Shown: piece after piece, positions 18,767 to 29,173 of the stretch
Layout of the letters: each line of letters opens with the position of its first letter
Numbering within the stretch: position 1 is the first letter of the stretch
Assembly: GCA_964242575.1 (NCBI GenBank)
Contig: CAXTCN010000011.1
Coordinates: forward strand, 25,368-89,367
Source: JANPPS01 sp964242575
Lineage (GTDB): Bacteria > Pseudomonadota > Alphaproteobacteria > Acetobacterales > Acetobacteraceae
Reading direction: 5' to 3'
Length of the DNA stretch: 64,000 nt
Program-made: the position numbers and the translations under genes
The notes under the pieces: generated by a model
What the model saw: the letters and a program-made list of their open reading frames with translations, nothing else
Told to the model about the DNA's origin: nothing
The model's database searches: none

Positions 18767-19637
18767 GCAGGGCCACGTCAGTGTCCGAGGCGTTCGGCAA
18801 GCTGCCCTGGGACCCTGCGCGCGTGCAGCAGAGCGCGGCGGCCGCCATGCCGCGGCGGAGCGCGTCCGGCAGCGGCACGCCCCTGTCGAGGCCGGCCGCC
18901 AGCACGCCGGCCAGGCAGTCTCCGGCCGCGGTGGTGTCGATAGCGTGGACCGGATAGGCCGGCATCGAGCCGCTTCCGTCCGGACCATCGAAGGTTGCGC
19001 CGCGCTCGCCCAGGGTGCGGACCACAGCCATGCCGAGCGCCCCATGCAGCCCGGCCGGATCGGTGCCGTGCTGCGCGGCCAACCAGGCGGCCTCCGCCTC
19101 GTTCACCAGCAGCACGTCCACCACATGCAGCGCCGCCGGGTCAAGCGGGTGGGCAGGGGCGAGGTTCAGCACGATGCGTGCGCCGCGGCTGCGGGCGCGG
19201 TGGATCAGCGCGGCAGTCTCGGCCGGGTCGCACTCCATTTGCAGCAACACCGTGGTATCTGGCCCGAGCAGGCTATCCTCGACCTGCGCTTCGCGCGCCA
19301 GCAGGTTCGCGCCGCTGCCGACGGCAATCTGGTTGCGGCCGTCCGGGTCGGTGCAGATGGCAGCGCAGCCGGTCGCGGCGTCGGTCCGGGCCACCCGGCT
19401 GAGGTCCACCCCGGCGGCGACCAGTCCGGCCAGCGCGCCGTCCGCCATCGGGTCACGGCCGACCGCGCCCGCCATCACCACCGCTGCCCCGTCCCGCGCG
19501 GCGGCGACGGCCTGGTTGGCGCCCTTGCCGCCGGGTTCGAAACGGACGCTGTGGCCGAGCACCGTCTCACCCGGCGTCGGCAAATGGGGCAGCGGGAAAA
19601 TCAGGTCCGCGTTGATCGAGCCGAACACTACGATCAC
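18726..19637 (-). CDS. rbsK: Ribokinase-family (PfkB) sugar kinase
   Basis: ATP-dependent kinase, probably phosphorylating ribose, 303 residues. The N-terminal VFGSINADLIFPLPHLPTPGET, the GGKGANQAVAAAR motif and the C-terminal DTTAAGDCLAG anion hole with catalytic Asp are standard for ribokinases. The start is GTG at 19637, overlapping the thyX stop (GTGA), so it is translated from the thyX message; longer frames upstream run through thyX and are not real. The C-terminus overlaps the Rieske gene by 41 bases on the opposite strand. Ribose as substrate is the default for this subfamily; another sugar or nucleoside is possible. Confidence 0.87.
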   Translation of the reverse strand: MIVVFGSINADLIFPLPHLPTPGETVLGHSVRFEPGGKGANQAVAAARDGAAVVMAGAVGRDPMADGALAGLVAAGVDLSRVARTDAATGCAAICTDPDGRNQIAVGSGANLLAREAQVEDSLLGPDTTVLLQMECDPAETAALIHRARSRGARIVLNLAPAHPLDPAALHVVDVLLVNEAEAAWLAAQHGTDPAGLHGALGMAVVRTLGERGATFDGPDGSGSMPAYPVHAIDTTAAGDCLAGVLAAGLDRGVPLPDALRRGMAAAALCCTRAGSQGSLPNASDTDVALLSSANATSAPAAG

Positions 19638-20566
19638 CGGCCTAGCGTCTCCATCAGCTCGGTCCACTCGCGCTTGGACAGCCCGCTGCTGGCCTGTTCC
19701 ACCGGCTCCCCCGCCAACATCCGCCGCACCACGGCGAGCATGCCGGCGGACAGGGTGGCAGCGCCCATGCGGTAGTCCTGGAACGCCCGGAACGTCTCCG
19801 GCACCCAGGCGCGCACCGTGTCCAGCATGGCGTCGGCGTAGGCGCGGATTTCGTACTGCGCGTGACTGTCGGCGCGGAGCGACAGGAAGCCCAGCAAGTT
19901 GTGCAGGTCGGCCTTCCAGTACCACTGGGTGTAGGTGTTGAGCGTGAGATTCATGCGCGCCAGCTCCCGCGCCAAGCCGCGCCGCTCTGGGTCCACAGGC
20001 TCGCCGTCCGGGTTTTCATTCAGCATGTGGGCGTAGTGGTCATAGGTCAGCGTCGCGTCCTGGCGCAGCATGTCCAGGACGGCGGCGGCCTCGGCGCCTT
20101 CCAGCACGACGCCGCGGCCCTGGCGGTTGCTGCTGCTTTGCGCGGCCAGGTGTTCCGGGGCGGGGATATAGAACTCGCGGTCCAGGATGCTGTAGCGAGC
20201 GCTGTACTCGTTCACGTTGGCCATGCGGTGGCGAATCCACTGGCGGGCCACGAAGATGGGCAATTTCACGTGGTACTTGATCTCGCACATTTCGAACGGC
20301 GTGCTGTGGCGGTGGCGCATGAGGTAGCGGATCAGCCCGGCGTCCTCACTGGTGCGGCGGGTGCCGCGGCCGTAGCTGACGCGGGCGGCCTGCACGACCG
20401 CGCCGTCGTCGCCCATGTAGTCGATGACGCGGACGAAGCCGTGGTCCAGCACCGGGATGGCCTGGTACAGCAGGTCCTCCAGCGCGGGCACGGTGGCGCG
20501 GCGGGTGGGGTGCGCCATTTGCCGCTGGGCGTCGATTTCAGCGTGCTGTTCAGTCGATAGGGTCAT
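19634..20566 (-). CDS. thyX: FAD-dependent thymidylate synthase ThyX
   Basis: Makes dTMP from dUMP with methylenetetrahydrofolate and NADPH using FAD. The ThyX motif appears as RHRMANVNEYSAR from residue 112 (consensus RHRxxSxNExSxR, here with Ala-Asn at the usual Ser position), and RHRHSTPFEM lies near residue 84. 310 residues, slightly longer than many ThyX proteins because of an N-terminal extension. ATG at 20566 is the only reasonable start. It is followed by the ribokinase gene with a GTGA overlap and preceded, across the gap, by the divergent tmRNA gene. No thyA is present in the window. Confidence 0.93.
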   Translation of the reverse strand: MTLSTEQHAEIDAQRQMAHPTRRATVPALEDLLYQAIPVLDHGFVRVIDYMGDDGAVVQAARVSYGRGTRRTSEDAGLIRYLMRHRHSTPFEMCEIKYHVKLPIFVARQWIRHRMANVNEYSARYSILDREFYIPAPEHLAAQSSSNRQGRGVVLEGAEAAAVLDMLRQDATLTYDHYAHMLNENPDGEPVDPERRGLARELARMNLTLNTYTQWYWKADLHNLLGFLSLRADSHAQYEIRAYADAMLDTVRAWVPETFRAFQDYRMGAATLSAGMLAVVRRMLAGEPVEQASSGLSKREWTELMETLGR

Positions 20567-20577
20567 CCAAAAACCCC

Positions 20578-20602
20578 TAGCATTCGGGCGCGGGAATGCC
20601 TA
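20578..20602. repeat. Imperfect palindrome between thyX and ssrA
   Basis: On the minus strand it reads TAGGCATTCCC then GCGCC then CGAATGCTA, nearly identical to the perfect hairpin at 14435-14460. It lies 12 bases upstream of the thyX start and just before the tmRNA gene, so it could affect either promoter or simply be a dispersed extragenic element. Confidence 0.5.
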
Positions 20603-20609
20603 TCTTCAT

Positions 20610-20848
20610 AGGGCTGTAACAACGGCTATGGTGATAAACGGCAGTTGGAATAAGCGTTGTGGACCCGGGGGCAGTGCCCGGCGTCTCCACCATCCGTAGA
20701 CGGATGGGTGCGGGGACGACACAGGCTCGACACGCGTAGTAAAGACCTGCCTTTTGCCCGGCATGATACCGCCGTTATCGGGTCATATCACAAGTGCCAA
20801 TGACAATCATCAGGCGCTCGCGATCGCTGCGTAAGCAGTGACACGCGC
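20610..20848 (+). ncRNA. ssrA: Two-piece (circularly permuted) tmRNA
   Basis: Transfer-messenger RNA for rescue of stalled ribosomes, in the permuted order of alphaproteobacteria. The acceptor piece comes first and ends in CGTCTCC-ACCA at 20682-20692. A 19-base intervening segment with its own TCCG-TAGA-CGGA hairpin follows. The coding piece begins GGGGACG at 20712. GGGGACG pairs over seven positions with CGTCTCC, with a G-U at the third pair, the alanine identity element of alanyl-tRNA synthetase. The T-stem is CCGGG/CCCGG (20665-20681) with an atypical loop GGCAGTG. The tag frame starts at GCC 20796 and ends with TAA at 20832-20834, placed in a CTGC-GTAA-GCAG hairpin. The outer ends are approximate. 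sspB is only 1.7 kb away. Confidence 0.88.
20796..20834 (+). other. tmRNA proteolysis-tag reading frame
   Basis: Codons GCC AAT GAC AAT CAT CAG and onward encode ANDNHQALAIAA and a stop. With the alanine carried by the charged tmRNA the tag would be AANDNHQALAIAA. The ANDN start is shared with alphaproteobacterial tags and the -AIAA end fits the ClpX-recognised C-terminus (usually ALAA or AVAA). Confidence 0.88.
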
Positions 20849-20849
20849 G

Positions 20850-20894
20850 GTCCGGGGGGTACCGGGCAACAGAAACCCCCCACTCTTTCCGGAC
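20850..20894 (+). terminator. Probable terminator of the tmRNA gene
   Basis: GTCCGG and CCGGAC (20850-20855, 20889-20894) enclose GGGGGGT / ACCCCCC (20854-20860, 20875-20881), giving two alternative nested stems after the tag hairpin. A short T-rich patch (CTCTTT) follows the inner stem. It touches the stop codon of the convergent substrate-binding protein gene and may work for both strands. Confidence 0.5.
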
Positions 20895-22474
20895 TAACCC
20901 CGCTTCGCATTCCAGAACACCGGCATGCCCGGCAGGATACCCGTCAGCTCCGCCCGGTGCGCCGTCTGCTGAAACTGCTGGCCCAGCGGCACGTATGGCA
21001 CGTCCTGGAACGCCTGGAGCTGCATGCGTTCCGCCAGCGACCGCTGCACGGCCGGGTCTGCCGCGCGTAGCCACTCATCACGCAGCGACTCCAGTATGGG
21101 GCTTACGGCCCAGCCCGGCGCCGCGGCGCGGCCGTTGCCGCGCAGGAACGGGTGACCGGCCGGGTTCACGTGGTCAAGGCCGGACCAACTGGTCTGGAAC
21201 ACGCTCCAGCCGCCGCGGTCGGGCGGCTCCATGTTGGTGCGGCGTTGCACCGCAGTGCCCCAGTCCATCGCCTGCGCATCGAGGTTCAGGCCCAGCTTGC
21301 GGAACAGATCGGCCGTGACCTCGGCCAGCGCGTTCGTGCTTGGGATGTCGGTTGGCACCAGCAGGGTCACGCGTTCGTTGCTATAACCGGCCTCGGCCAC
21401 GGCACGGCGGGCCGCGTCCAGGTTGCCGGTCATGGCCTCCATTCCCGCGCGGCTCGCAAGCGGCGTGCCCGGGCAGAAGTAGCCGACGCCGTCCGCCCAC
21501 AGCGTGCGGTCCGGACCGGAAACCGCTTGCATGTACTCGGCCTGCACCACGGCGGACAGCACGGCGCGGCGCATGGCAGCGTTGTCGAATGGCGGATGCA
21601 ACTGATTGAAGCGCATCGTGCCAATCACGCCGGTAGGGTCCTGGGTGCGGACCACCAGCCGCCGGTCGGCGCGCAACCGGCCCAGCAGGTCGGGGTTGGC
21701 GACCAGCCACCAATCGATCTCGCCCCGCTGCAGCGCGGCGCTGGCCGTCGCGGCGTCCTGGATGATGGTCCACTCCACCCGGTCGAACCCTGCCCGTTTC
21801 GGCCCGGCGGTGCGGGACGGGGCGCCGCCGTCCCGCGGCTGGTAGCCCTCGAACCGGGCATAGGCCACCCGAGCGCCAGGCACGCGCTCATCCGCCAGGA
21901 AGCGGTACGGGCCGCTGCCGACCATCTCGGACACTTGTTTGAACGCGTCGGTGGCGGCGAACCGCTCGGGCATGATGACGCAGGGGCTGGGCGAGGTCTT
22001 GGCCAGCGCGTCCGGCAGCAGCGGGAACGGACGCGACAGCCGGAACTGCACGGTGCGGTCGTCCGGCGCCGACAGCTCGTCCGTGGCGGCCAGCAACGCT
22101 TGGCCGAACGTGTCGCGTGCCCCCCAGCGGCGGATGCTGGCCACGCAGTCCCGCGCCAAAACAGGCGTGCCGTCGTGAAAGCGCAGGCCGGGGCGCAGCG
22201 TCAGGCGCCAGCGCAGGCCATCCGGCTCGGTCACGAAGCCCTCAAGCATCTGCGGCTGCGCGGCGTAGTCCGCGTCCTGGCCGAACAAGGTGTCGAACAC
22301 CAGGAACGCGTGGTCGCGCGTTTGGTAGGACGTGGTCCAAATCGGGTCCAGCACAGCCACGTCGGCCTGGGGCACAAAGCGCAGCACGGTGCTGCCCTGC
22401 GCGCGGGCCACGGACGGCGCGGCCAGGCTGGACAGCAACGCGGGGGCGGCGGCGAGCAGGGTGCGTCGTTGCAT
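20894..22474 (-). CDS. Periplasmic substrate-binding protein of an ABC transporter, family 5
   Basis: Captures peptides or related solutes for import, 526 residues. It has a cleavable signal peptide (MQRRTLLAAAPALLSSLAAPSVARAQG), the conserved N-terminal RFVPQADVAVLDPIWTTSY and the family-5 motifs LRPGLRFHDGTPV and YRFLADERVPGARV. ATG at 22474 has AGGAGA eight bases upstream; longer frames are not supported. No permease or ATPase genes are next to it, so it is an orphan binding protein that must share a transporter encoded elsewhere, or it remains as a relic of one. The ligand (dipeptide, oligopeptide or glutathione-like) cannot be read from sequence. Confidence 0.88.
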   Translation of the reverse strand: MQRRTLLAAAPALLSSLAAPSVARAQGSTVLRFVPQADVAVLDPIWTTSYQTRDHAFLVFDTLFGQDADYAAQPQMLEGFVTEPDGLRWRLTLRPGLRFHDGTPVLARDCVASIRRWGARDTFGQALLAATDELSAPDDRTVQFRLSRPFPLLPDALAKTSPSPCVIMPERFAATDAFKQVSEMVGSGPYRFLADERVPGARVAYARFEGYQPRDGGAPSRTAGPKRAGFDRVEWTIIQDAATASAALQRGEIDWWLVANPDLLGRLRADRRLVVRTQDPTGVIGTMRFNQLHPPFDNAAMRRAVLSAVVQAEYMQAVSGPDRTLWADGVGYFCPGTPLASRAGMEAMTGNLDAARRAVAEAGYSNERVTLLVPTDIPSTNALAEVTADLFRKLGLNLDAQAMDWGTAVQRRTNMEPPDRGGWSVFQTSWSGLDHVNPAGHPFLRGNGRAAAPGWAVSPILESLRDEWLRAADPAVQRSLAERMQLQAFQDVPYVPLGQQFQQTAHRAELTGILPGMPVFWNAKRG

Positions 22475-22554
22475 GGTGCCTCTCCTGGGTTTACGACCAA
22501 GGCGCCGGGCCAAGCCGGTATCCAATGCCTGCTGTAACCGCTAAGTGTGCCCGC

Positions 22555-23091
22555 ATGGAAGACAACGAAGACGGCCGCGACGGCGGCCCTCCCGCCCGTC
22601 CCGACAGCCTACTGCCGTATGACGTGTGGAGCGAAGAAGCGTCGCGTCATGTCATGATGCGCGCGCTGGCCTATGTGGGCGCCGAGGGCATGCCCGGCGA
22701 GCACCACTTTTACGTGAGCTTCCGCACCGATTGGCCTGGTGTCAGCCTTCCCTCCCGCCTGCTCGCGCAGTATCCGCACGAAATGACCATCGTGCTGCAG
22801 CACCAGTTCTGGGACTTGCAGGTCGATGAGCCGGCTGGGTGGTTCAGTGTCGGCCTGTCGTTCGGCGGCGTCCCGTCCACCTTGCAGATACCGCTCGCGG
22901 CAGTCACGGCGTTCGCCGACCCGCACGTGCAGTTCATGCTTCGCTTCCGGCCGCCAGGTGACGAGGCCGCCAACGACGACCCAGACGATTCTGTGCCGGT
23001 GCCGCCGCCCGCCCTGGAAGCGCCGCCGTCCGAGGCGCCGCAAGTCGTGAGCCTGGACGCCTTCCGCCGCCGCCCGCCCACCAAGGACTGA
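22555..23091 (+). CDS. sspB: SspB-type ClpXP adaptor protein
   Basis: Tethers ssrA-tagged proteins to the ClpXP protease. 178 residues: a folded substrate-binding domain (about 18-125, with YVSFRTDWPGVSLPSRLLAQYP and MTIVLQHQFWDL), a flexible Pro/Ala/Asp-rich linker (about 130-160) and a C-terminal ClpX-binding tail containing VVSLDAFRRR, the form seen in alphaproteobacterial SspB. ATG at 22555 starts MEDNEDGRDG; the longer frame upstream is spurious. It sits two bases before a class I fumarase gene, so the pair is an operon. The ssrA gene lies 1.7 kb upstream, an uncommonly short distance between tag and adaptor genes. Confidence 0.88.
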   Translation: MEDNEDGRDGGPPARPDSLLPYDVWSEEASRHVMMRALAYVGAEGMPGEHHFYVSFRTDWPGVSLPSRLLAQYPHEMTIVLQHQFWDLQVDEPAGWFSVGLSFGGVPSTLQIPLAAVTAFADPHVQFMLRFRPPGDEAANDDPDDSVPVPPPALEAPPSEAPQVVSLDAFRRRPPTKD

Positions 23092-23093
23092 GC

Positions 23094-24752
<1,659 letters not shown>

Positions 24753-25154
24753 ATGCGCTTCACGGTCGACCGGCTGGACCACCTGGTGGTCAACTGCGCT
24801 GACGTGGAGCTGACCGCGTCCTGGTACCAACGCGTGTTGGGCATGGAACGGGAGGAGTTCGGGCCGGACCGCCGCACCGCGCTGAAGTTCGGCGGCCAGA
24901 AAATCAACCTGCGCCCGCACGATTTCGACGCGCGCGCCTGGTTCACCGGCATGAACTCGGCGCCGGGAGCGGCGGATTTGTGCTTCGTGAGCGCGGTTGG
25001 GCCAGATGACGTGGTGGAGCATCTGCGGGACTGCGGCATCATGATCGAGGCTGGGCCGGTGGCGAAACAGGGCGCGCTCGGACCCATCCAGTCGGTTTAC
25101 TGCCGCGACCCCGACGGCAACCTGATCGAGATCGCGTCGTACCTGGGGCGGTAA
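24753..25154 (+). CDS. VOC-superfamily (glyoxalase-fold) protein
   Basis: Small metal-binding vicinal-oxygen-chelate domain protein, 133 residues. It begins RFTVDRLDHLVVNCADVELTASWYQRVLG, a classical VOC opening with the first metal histidine, and ends SVYCRDPDGNLIEIASYLG with the last glutamate. Enzymes of this fold include glyoxalase I, ring-cleavage dioxygenases and fosfomycin-resistance enzymes; which applies here is not determinable. The start codon immediately follows the fumarase stop, so it is translated from the same message. Confidence 0.85.
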   Translation: MRFTVDRLDHLVVNCADVELTASWYQRVLGMEREEFGPDRRTALKFGGQKINLRPHDFDARAWFTGMNSAPGAADLCFVSAVGPDDVVEHLRDCGIMIEAGPVAKQGALGPIQSVYCRDPDGNLIEIASYLGR

Positions 25155-25168
25155 GCAGCTTGGGGACA

Positions 25169-25708
25169 ATGACTGCCCGCGGTTTCGGCCTGGGCGCGCT
25201 GGCGCTGTTCCTCGCGTCGGTGCCATTCGCCAATTGGTTGATCCAGCATGTCGGCACCGTGTGCGTGCCGGCCGGGCCGTGCCTGGTGCCAGTGGCGCCG
25301 GGCCTCATGGCGCCCTCGGGCGTGCTGGCGGTCGGCGCGGCGCTGGTGCTGCGCGACTTGGTGCAACGCTACCTCGGTGCGCTGTGGGGTTTAGGCGCTA
25401 TTGTCATGGGAACGGCGCTATCCGCTTTGATCGCGCCGCCTGCCTTGGTGTTGGCATCTGGCGCTGCGTTCCTGTTGAGCGAGCTGGCGGACTTCGCTGT
25501 TTACACCCCATTGCAGCGGCGCGGGCTGCTGCTGGCGGTGGTCGCCAGCTCGGTCGTGGAGCTTGTGGTGGACAGCGTGGTGTTCCTGGCCCTGGCGTTC
25601 GGCAGCCTGGACTTCCTGGCCGGGCAGGTGGTGGGCAAGGCCTGGGCGGTGCTGGCGAGCATCCCGTTGATCCGGTTGCTGCGCCGGGTTGGGCCTGCGC
25701 CGGGTTGA
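25169..25708 (+). CDS. VUT-family (DUF165) putative queuosine-precursor transporter
   Basis: Small integral membrane protein of 179 residues with about five or six hydrophobic segments. The glycine/alanine-rich ALALFLASVPFANWLIQHVG, the charged RDLVQRYLG loop and the SELADFAVYTPLQRRG motif are marks of the YhhQ/VUT family, known to import 7-deazaguanine precursors such as preQ0. It overlaps queA (TTGA) and is followed by tgt and queF, which supports precursor uptake for tRNA queuosine. ATG at 25169 with GGGGA upstream is chosen over an earlier TTG. The solute carried is inferred from family and neighbours. Confidence 0.85.
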   Translation: MTARGFGLGALALFLASVPFANWLIQHVGTVCVPAGPCLVPVAPGLMAPSGVLAVGAALVLRDLVQRYLGALWGLGAIVMGTALSALIAPPALVLASGAAFLLSELADFAVYTPLQRRGLLLAVVASSVVELVVDSVVFLALAFGSLDFLAGQVVGKAWAVLASIPLIRLLRRVGPAPG

Positions 25709-26723
25709 GGCTGTCCGAATTCGACTTCGACCTGCCGCCCGACCGCATCGCCCACGCGCCGGCCCGGCCGCGTGACGCGGCGCGGCTGCTGGTGGTCGGC
25801 GACGCATTGCAGGACCGCCGGGTGCTGGACCTGCCGGGCCTGTTGCGGCCCGGAGACGTGCTGGTGGCGAACGACACGCGCGTCATTCCGGCACAGCTCG
25901 CGGCGCGGCGCGGCGCGGCGCGGATCGGCCTCACGCTGGACCAGCCGCGGCCGGACGGCGCATGGCACGCGCTGGCCCGCAACGCGCGGCGGCTTGCGCC
26001 CGGGGACGTTCTGGCGTTCGACGGCGCCGAGGACCTTGCGGCCACGGTATTGGCGCGCGACCCGGATGGCGGCGTGACGGTGCGGTTCAACCAGGACGGT
26101 GCCCGGTTCACGGACGCGCTGCGCCGGGCGGGGGCGCTGGCGCTGCCACCCTACATCACCCGGCCCGCAGGTCCCACGCCGCAGGACGCCGAGGACTACC
26201 AGACCGTGTTCGCCCGGCATGACGGCGCAGTTGCCGCGCCCACGGCCGGGCTGCATTTCACCCCTGCCTTGCTGGCGGCATTGGAGGCGGCTGGCGTTAG
26301 GCGCGTGACGGTCACCCTGCATGTCGGCGCCGGCACGTTCCTGCCAGTCCGCGCCGACGACGTGGCGGAGCATCGCATGCATCCCGAACGCGGCATCGTC
26401 ACGCCCGACGCGGCACAGGCCATCAACGCGGCCCGCCGCGTGGTCGCGGTCGGCACCACCAGCTTGCGCCTGTTGGAAAGCGCCGTGGACGAGGCAGGCC
26501 GGGTGCAGCCGTTCGACGGCGACACCAGCCTGTTCATCACGCCCGGCTTCCGGTTCCGCGCAGTGGACGTGCTGCTGACCAACTTCCACTTGCCGCGCTC
26601 CACTTTGTTCATGCTGACCTGCGCGTTCGCTGGTACGGACCGAATGCGCGCGGCCTACGCGCACGCGATTGCCGGGGAGTACCGGTTCTACTCCTACGGT
26701 GACGCCTGTTTGCTGGACCGCGC

Positions 26724-26727
<4 letters not shown>
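25705..26727 (+). CDS. queA: QueA, SAM:tRNA ribosyltransferase-isomerase
   Basis: Adds the ribosyl part of S-adenosylmethionine to preQ1 in tRNA, making epoxyqueuosine. 340 residues from a TTG start that overlaps the transporter stop; the longer upstream frame is a shadow of that gene. The N-terminus LSEFDFDLPPDRIAHAPARPRD, the motif DVLVANDTRVIPAQL, the AAPTAGLHFTPALL block and LHVGAGTFLPVRADD, plus the C-terminal LLTNFHLPRSTLFMLTCAFAG, are all strong family signatures. It overlaps tgt by GTGA. Its product is the substrate of QueG, encoded 2.5 kb downstream. Confidence 0.95.
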
Positions 26728-27838
<1,111 letters not shown>

Positions 27839-27842
<4 letters not shown>

Positions 27843-28297
27843 CGAGTTACACCACCCTGACCCAGCTTGGCGCCGCGGTGGATGCGCCGCGCTCGCCCGA
27901 GGCGGCCGTGCTGGAGCGCTTCGGCAACCCGCAAGTGGGAACGGACTACCTGATCCGCTTCACCTGTCCGGAATTCACCTCGTTGTGCCCGATGACGGGC
28001 CAGCCGGACTTCGCGCACTTGGTTCTGGACTACGTGCCCGACCAATGGATCGTGGAGAGCAAGTCGCTCAAGCTATTCCTCGCCAGCTTCCGCGACCACG
28101 GCGCGTTCCATGAGGCGTGCTCGATGGAGGTGGCGCAGCGGGTGGTGGCGGCGGTGGCGCCGCGCTGGCTGCGGCTCGGCGCATACTGGTACCCACGCGG
28201 CGGCATCCCAATCGACGTGTTCTGGCAAACCGGCGCACCGCCGGCCGGGGTCTGGATTCCGGAGCAAGGCGTGGCCCCCTATCGCGGGCGCGGCTGA
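27839..28297 (+). CDS. queF: QueF, NADPH-dependent preQ0 reductase
   Basis: Reduces the nitrile of preQ0 to the amine of preQ1, the only known biological nitrile reduction of its type. 152 residues, the short single-domain form. The nucleophilic cysteine lies in EFTSLCPMTGQPDFAH near residue 47, and the family motif ESKSLKLFLASFRDHGAFHE follows, ending in the substrate-binding His-Glu. It overlaps tgt by ATGA. The last 19 bases overlap the end of the convergent retropepsin gene, so queF probably closes this part of the operon. Confidence 0.95.
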
Positions 28298-29163
28298 GCC
28301 ACGAACACCCGGCCGGTCAGGAACGAGAACCAAACCCGGCGCGTGGCGAGGAAATCCCCGCCGACCAGCATGTCCCCGGTGCTGGGCGGCAGGTTCGCCA
28401 CCAGCAGCGTCGGCGCGGCCAACACATCGGCGCCGATCCGCAGGCTGCGGAACGTGCGGCTGCGCACCTCGACCCCGCCCGTGTTCATCGCCAGGACGCG
28501 GCCACCCGGCGAGGCTTGCAGCGCCTGCGCCGTCACGCCAGTGTCCCGTGCGGCGGCAACCGACACGGTGGTGACGGACGCCCCGGTGTCCAGGATGCCG
28601 CTGAGCGGCTGCCCATCCAACTCTCCGCTTACGAACAGGTGGCCGGAGCGGGGCTGCTGCCGGATCGGCAGGCTCGTATAAGGCTCCGTCCAAGGAGGCT
28701 GCACCGCCGGGCATGGCCGGGCGCGATACAGGGTCGCGCGGCCGTTCGGCAGGTCGAGGTCCAGCTCATAGTTAATCAGCACGTTGATGCCGAGCACGCC
28801 GTCCAACGGCGGTAGGGACACCGGTCCGACTAGCGCCCGGACGTTGGTGGAAACGGCGTTTCCGAGCGCCAGCCAGTCCAGTTGCACGGGATAGGCCCGG
28901 GCCGGTCCGCCAGCGCCTTGCAGAAGCATCGCCGGTCCAGCCGGCCGCAGCCCGAACCGGTCCGCCGCCACAGGGCCTAGCAACGTGGTGTCCGCGCCGG
29001 TGTCCAGCATTAGTATGCCAGGCCTGCCATTGATGTTCGCGGCCACCAGGGGCACGTTCCCGACCAGCCGGACCGGCAGCTCGGCCACCCGGTCCAGCGC
29101 GCACGACCCGGCTGGATCGGCCGCGCAGCCGGCCAGCAGCAATAGCAACAGGAGGCGTTTCAT
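28279..29163 (-). CDS. Lipoprotein with two retropepsin-like aspartic protease domains
   Basis: 294 residues. A short signal peptide ends in LLLAGC, a lipobox with Cys13 as lipid site, so the protein is probably membrane-anchored in the periplasm. Two separate retroviral-type aspartic protease signatures are seen: GILMLDTGADTTLLG (Asp54) and GILDTGASVTTVS (Asp192). Each is followed by a hydrophobic hairpin with a GVLGINVLINYELDLDL or MLVGGDFL motif, consistent with a tandem arrangement where the two halves could form one active site. Related bacterial proteins are usually annotated only as aspartyl protease family. ATG at 29163 has AGGAGG-like sequence nearby. It stands opposite and between queF and queG; I infer no role in queuosine. 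Confidence 0.82.
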   Translation of the reverse strand: MKRLLLLLLLAGCAADPAGSCALDRVAELPVRLVGNVPLVAANINGRPGILMLDTGADTTLLGPVAADRFGLRPAGPAMLLQGAGGPARAYPVQLDWLALGNAVSTNVRALVGPVSLPPLDGVLGINVLINYELDLDLPNGRATLYRARPCPAVQPPWTEPYTSLPIRQQPRSGHLFVSGELDGQPLSGILDTGASVTTVSVAAARDTGVTAQALQASPGGRVLAMNTGGVEVRSRTFRSLRIGADVLAAPTLLVANLPPSTGDMLVGGDFLATRRVWFSFLTGRVFVAQPRPR

Positions 29164-29173
29164 CCGACCCACC

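Noticed and set aside
20424..20699. A 91-codon frame running from thyX into the acceptor piece of tmRNA
   Set aside because: It ends in the tRNA-like domain and its first half is antisense to thyX; the RNA explains the sequence.
25155..25168. A preQ1 riboswitch ahead of the queuosine genes
   Set aside because: Only 14 bases separate the VOC gene and the transporter start, too few for any known preQ1 aptamer.
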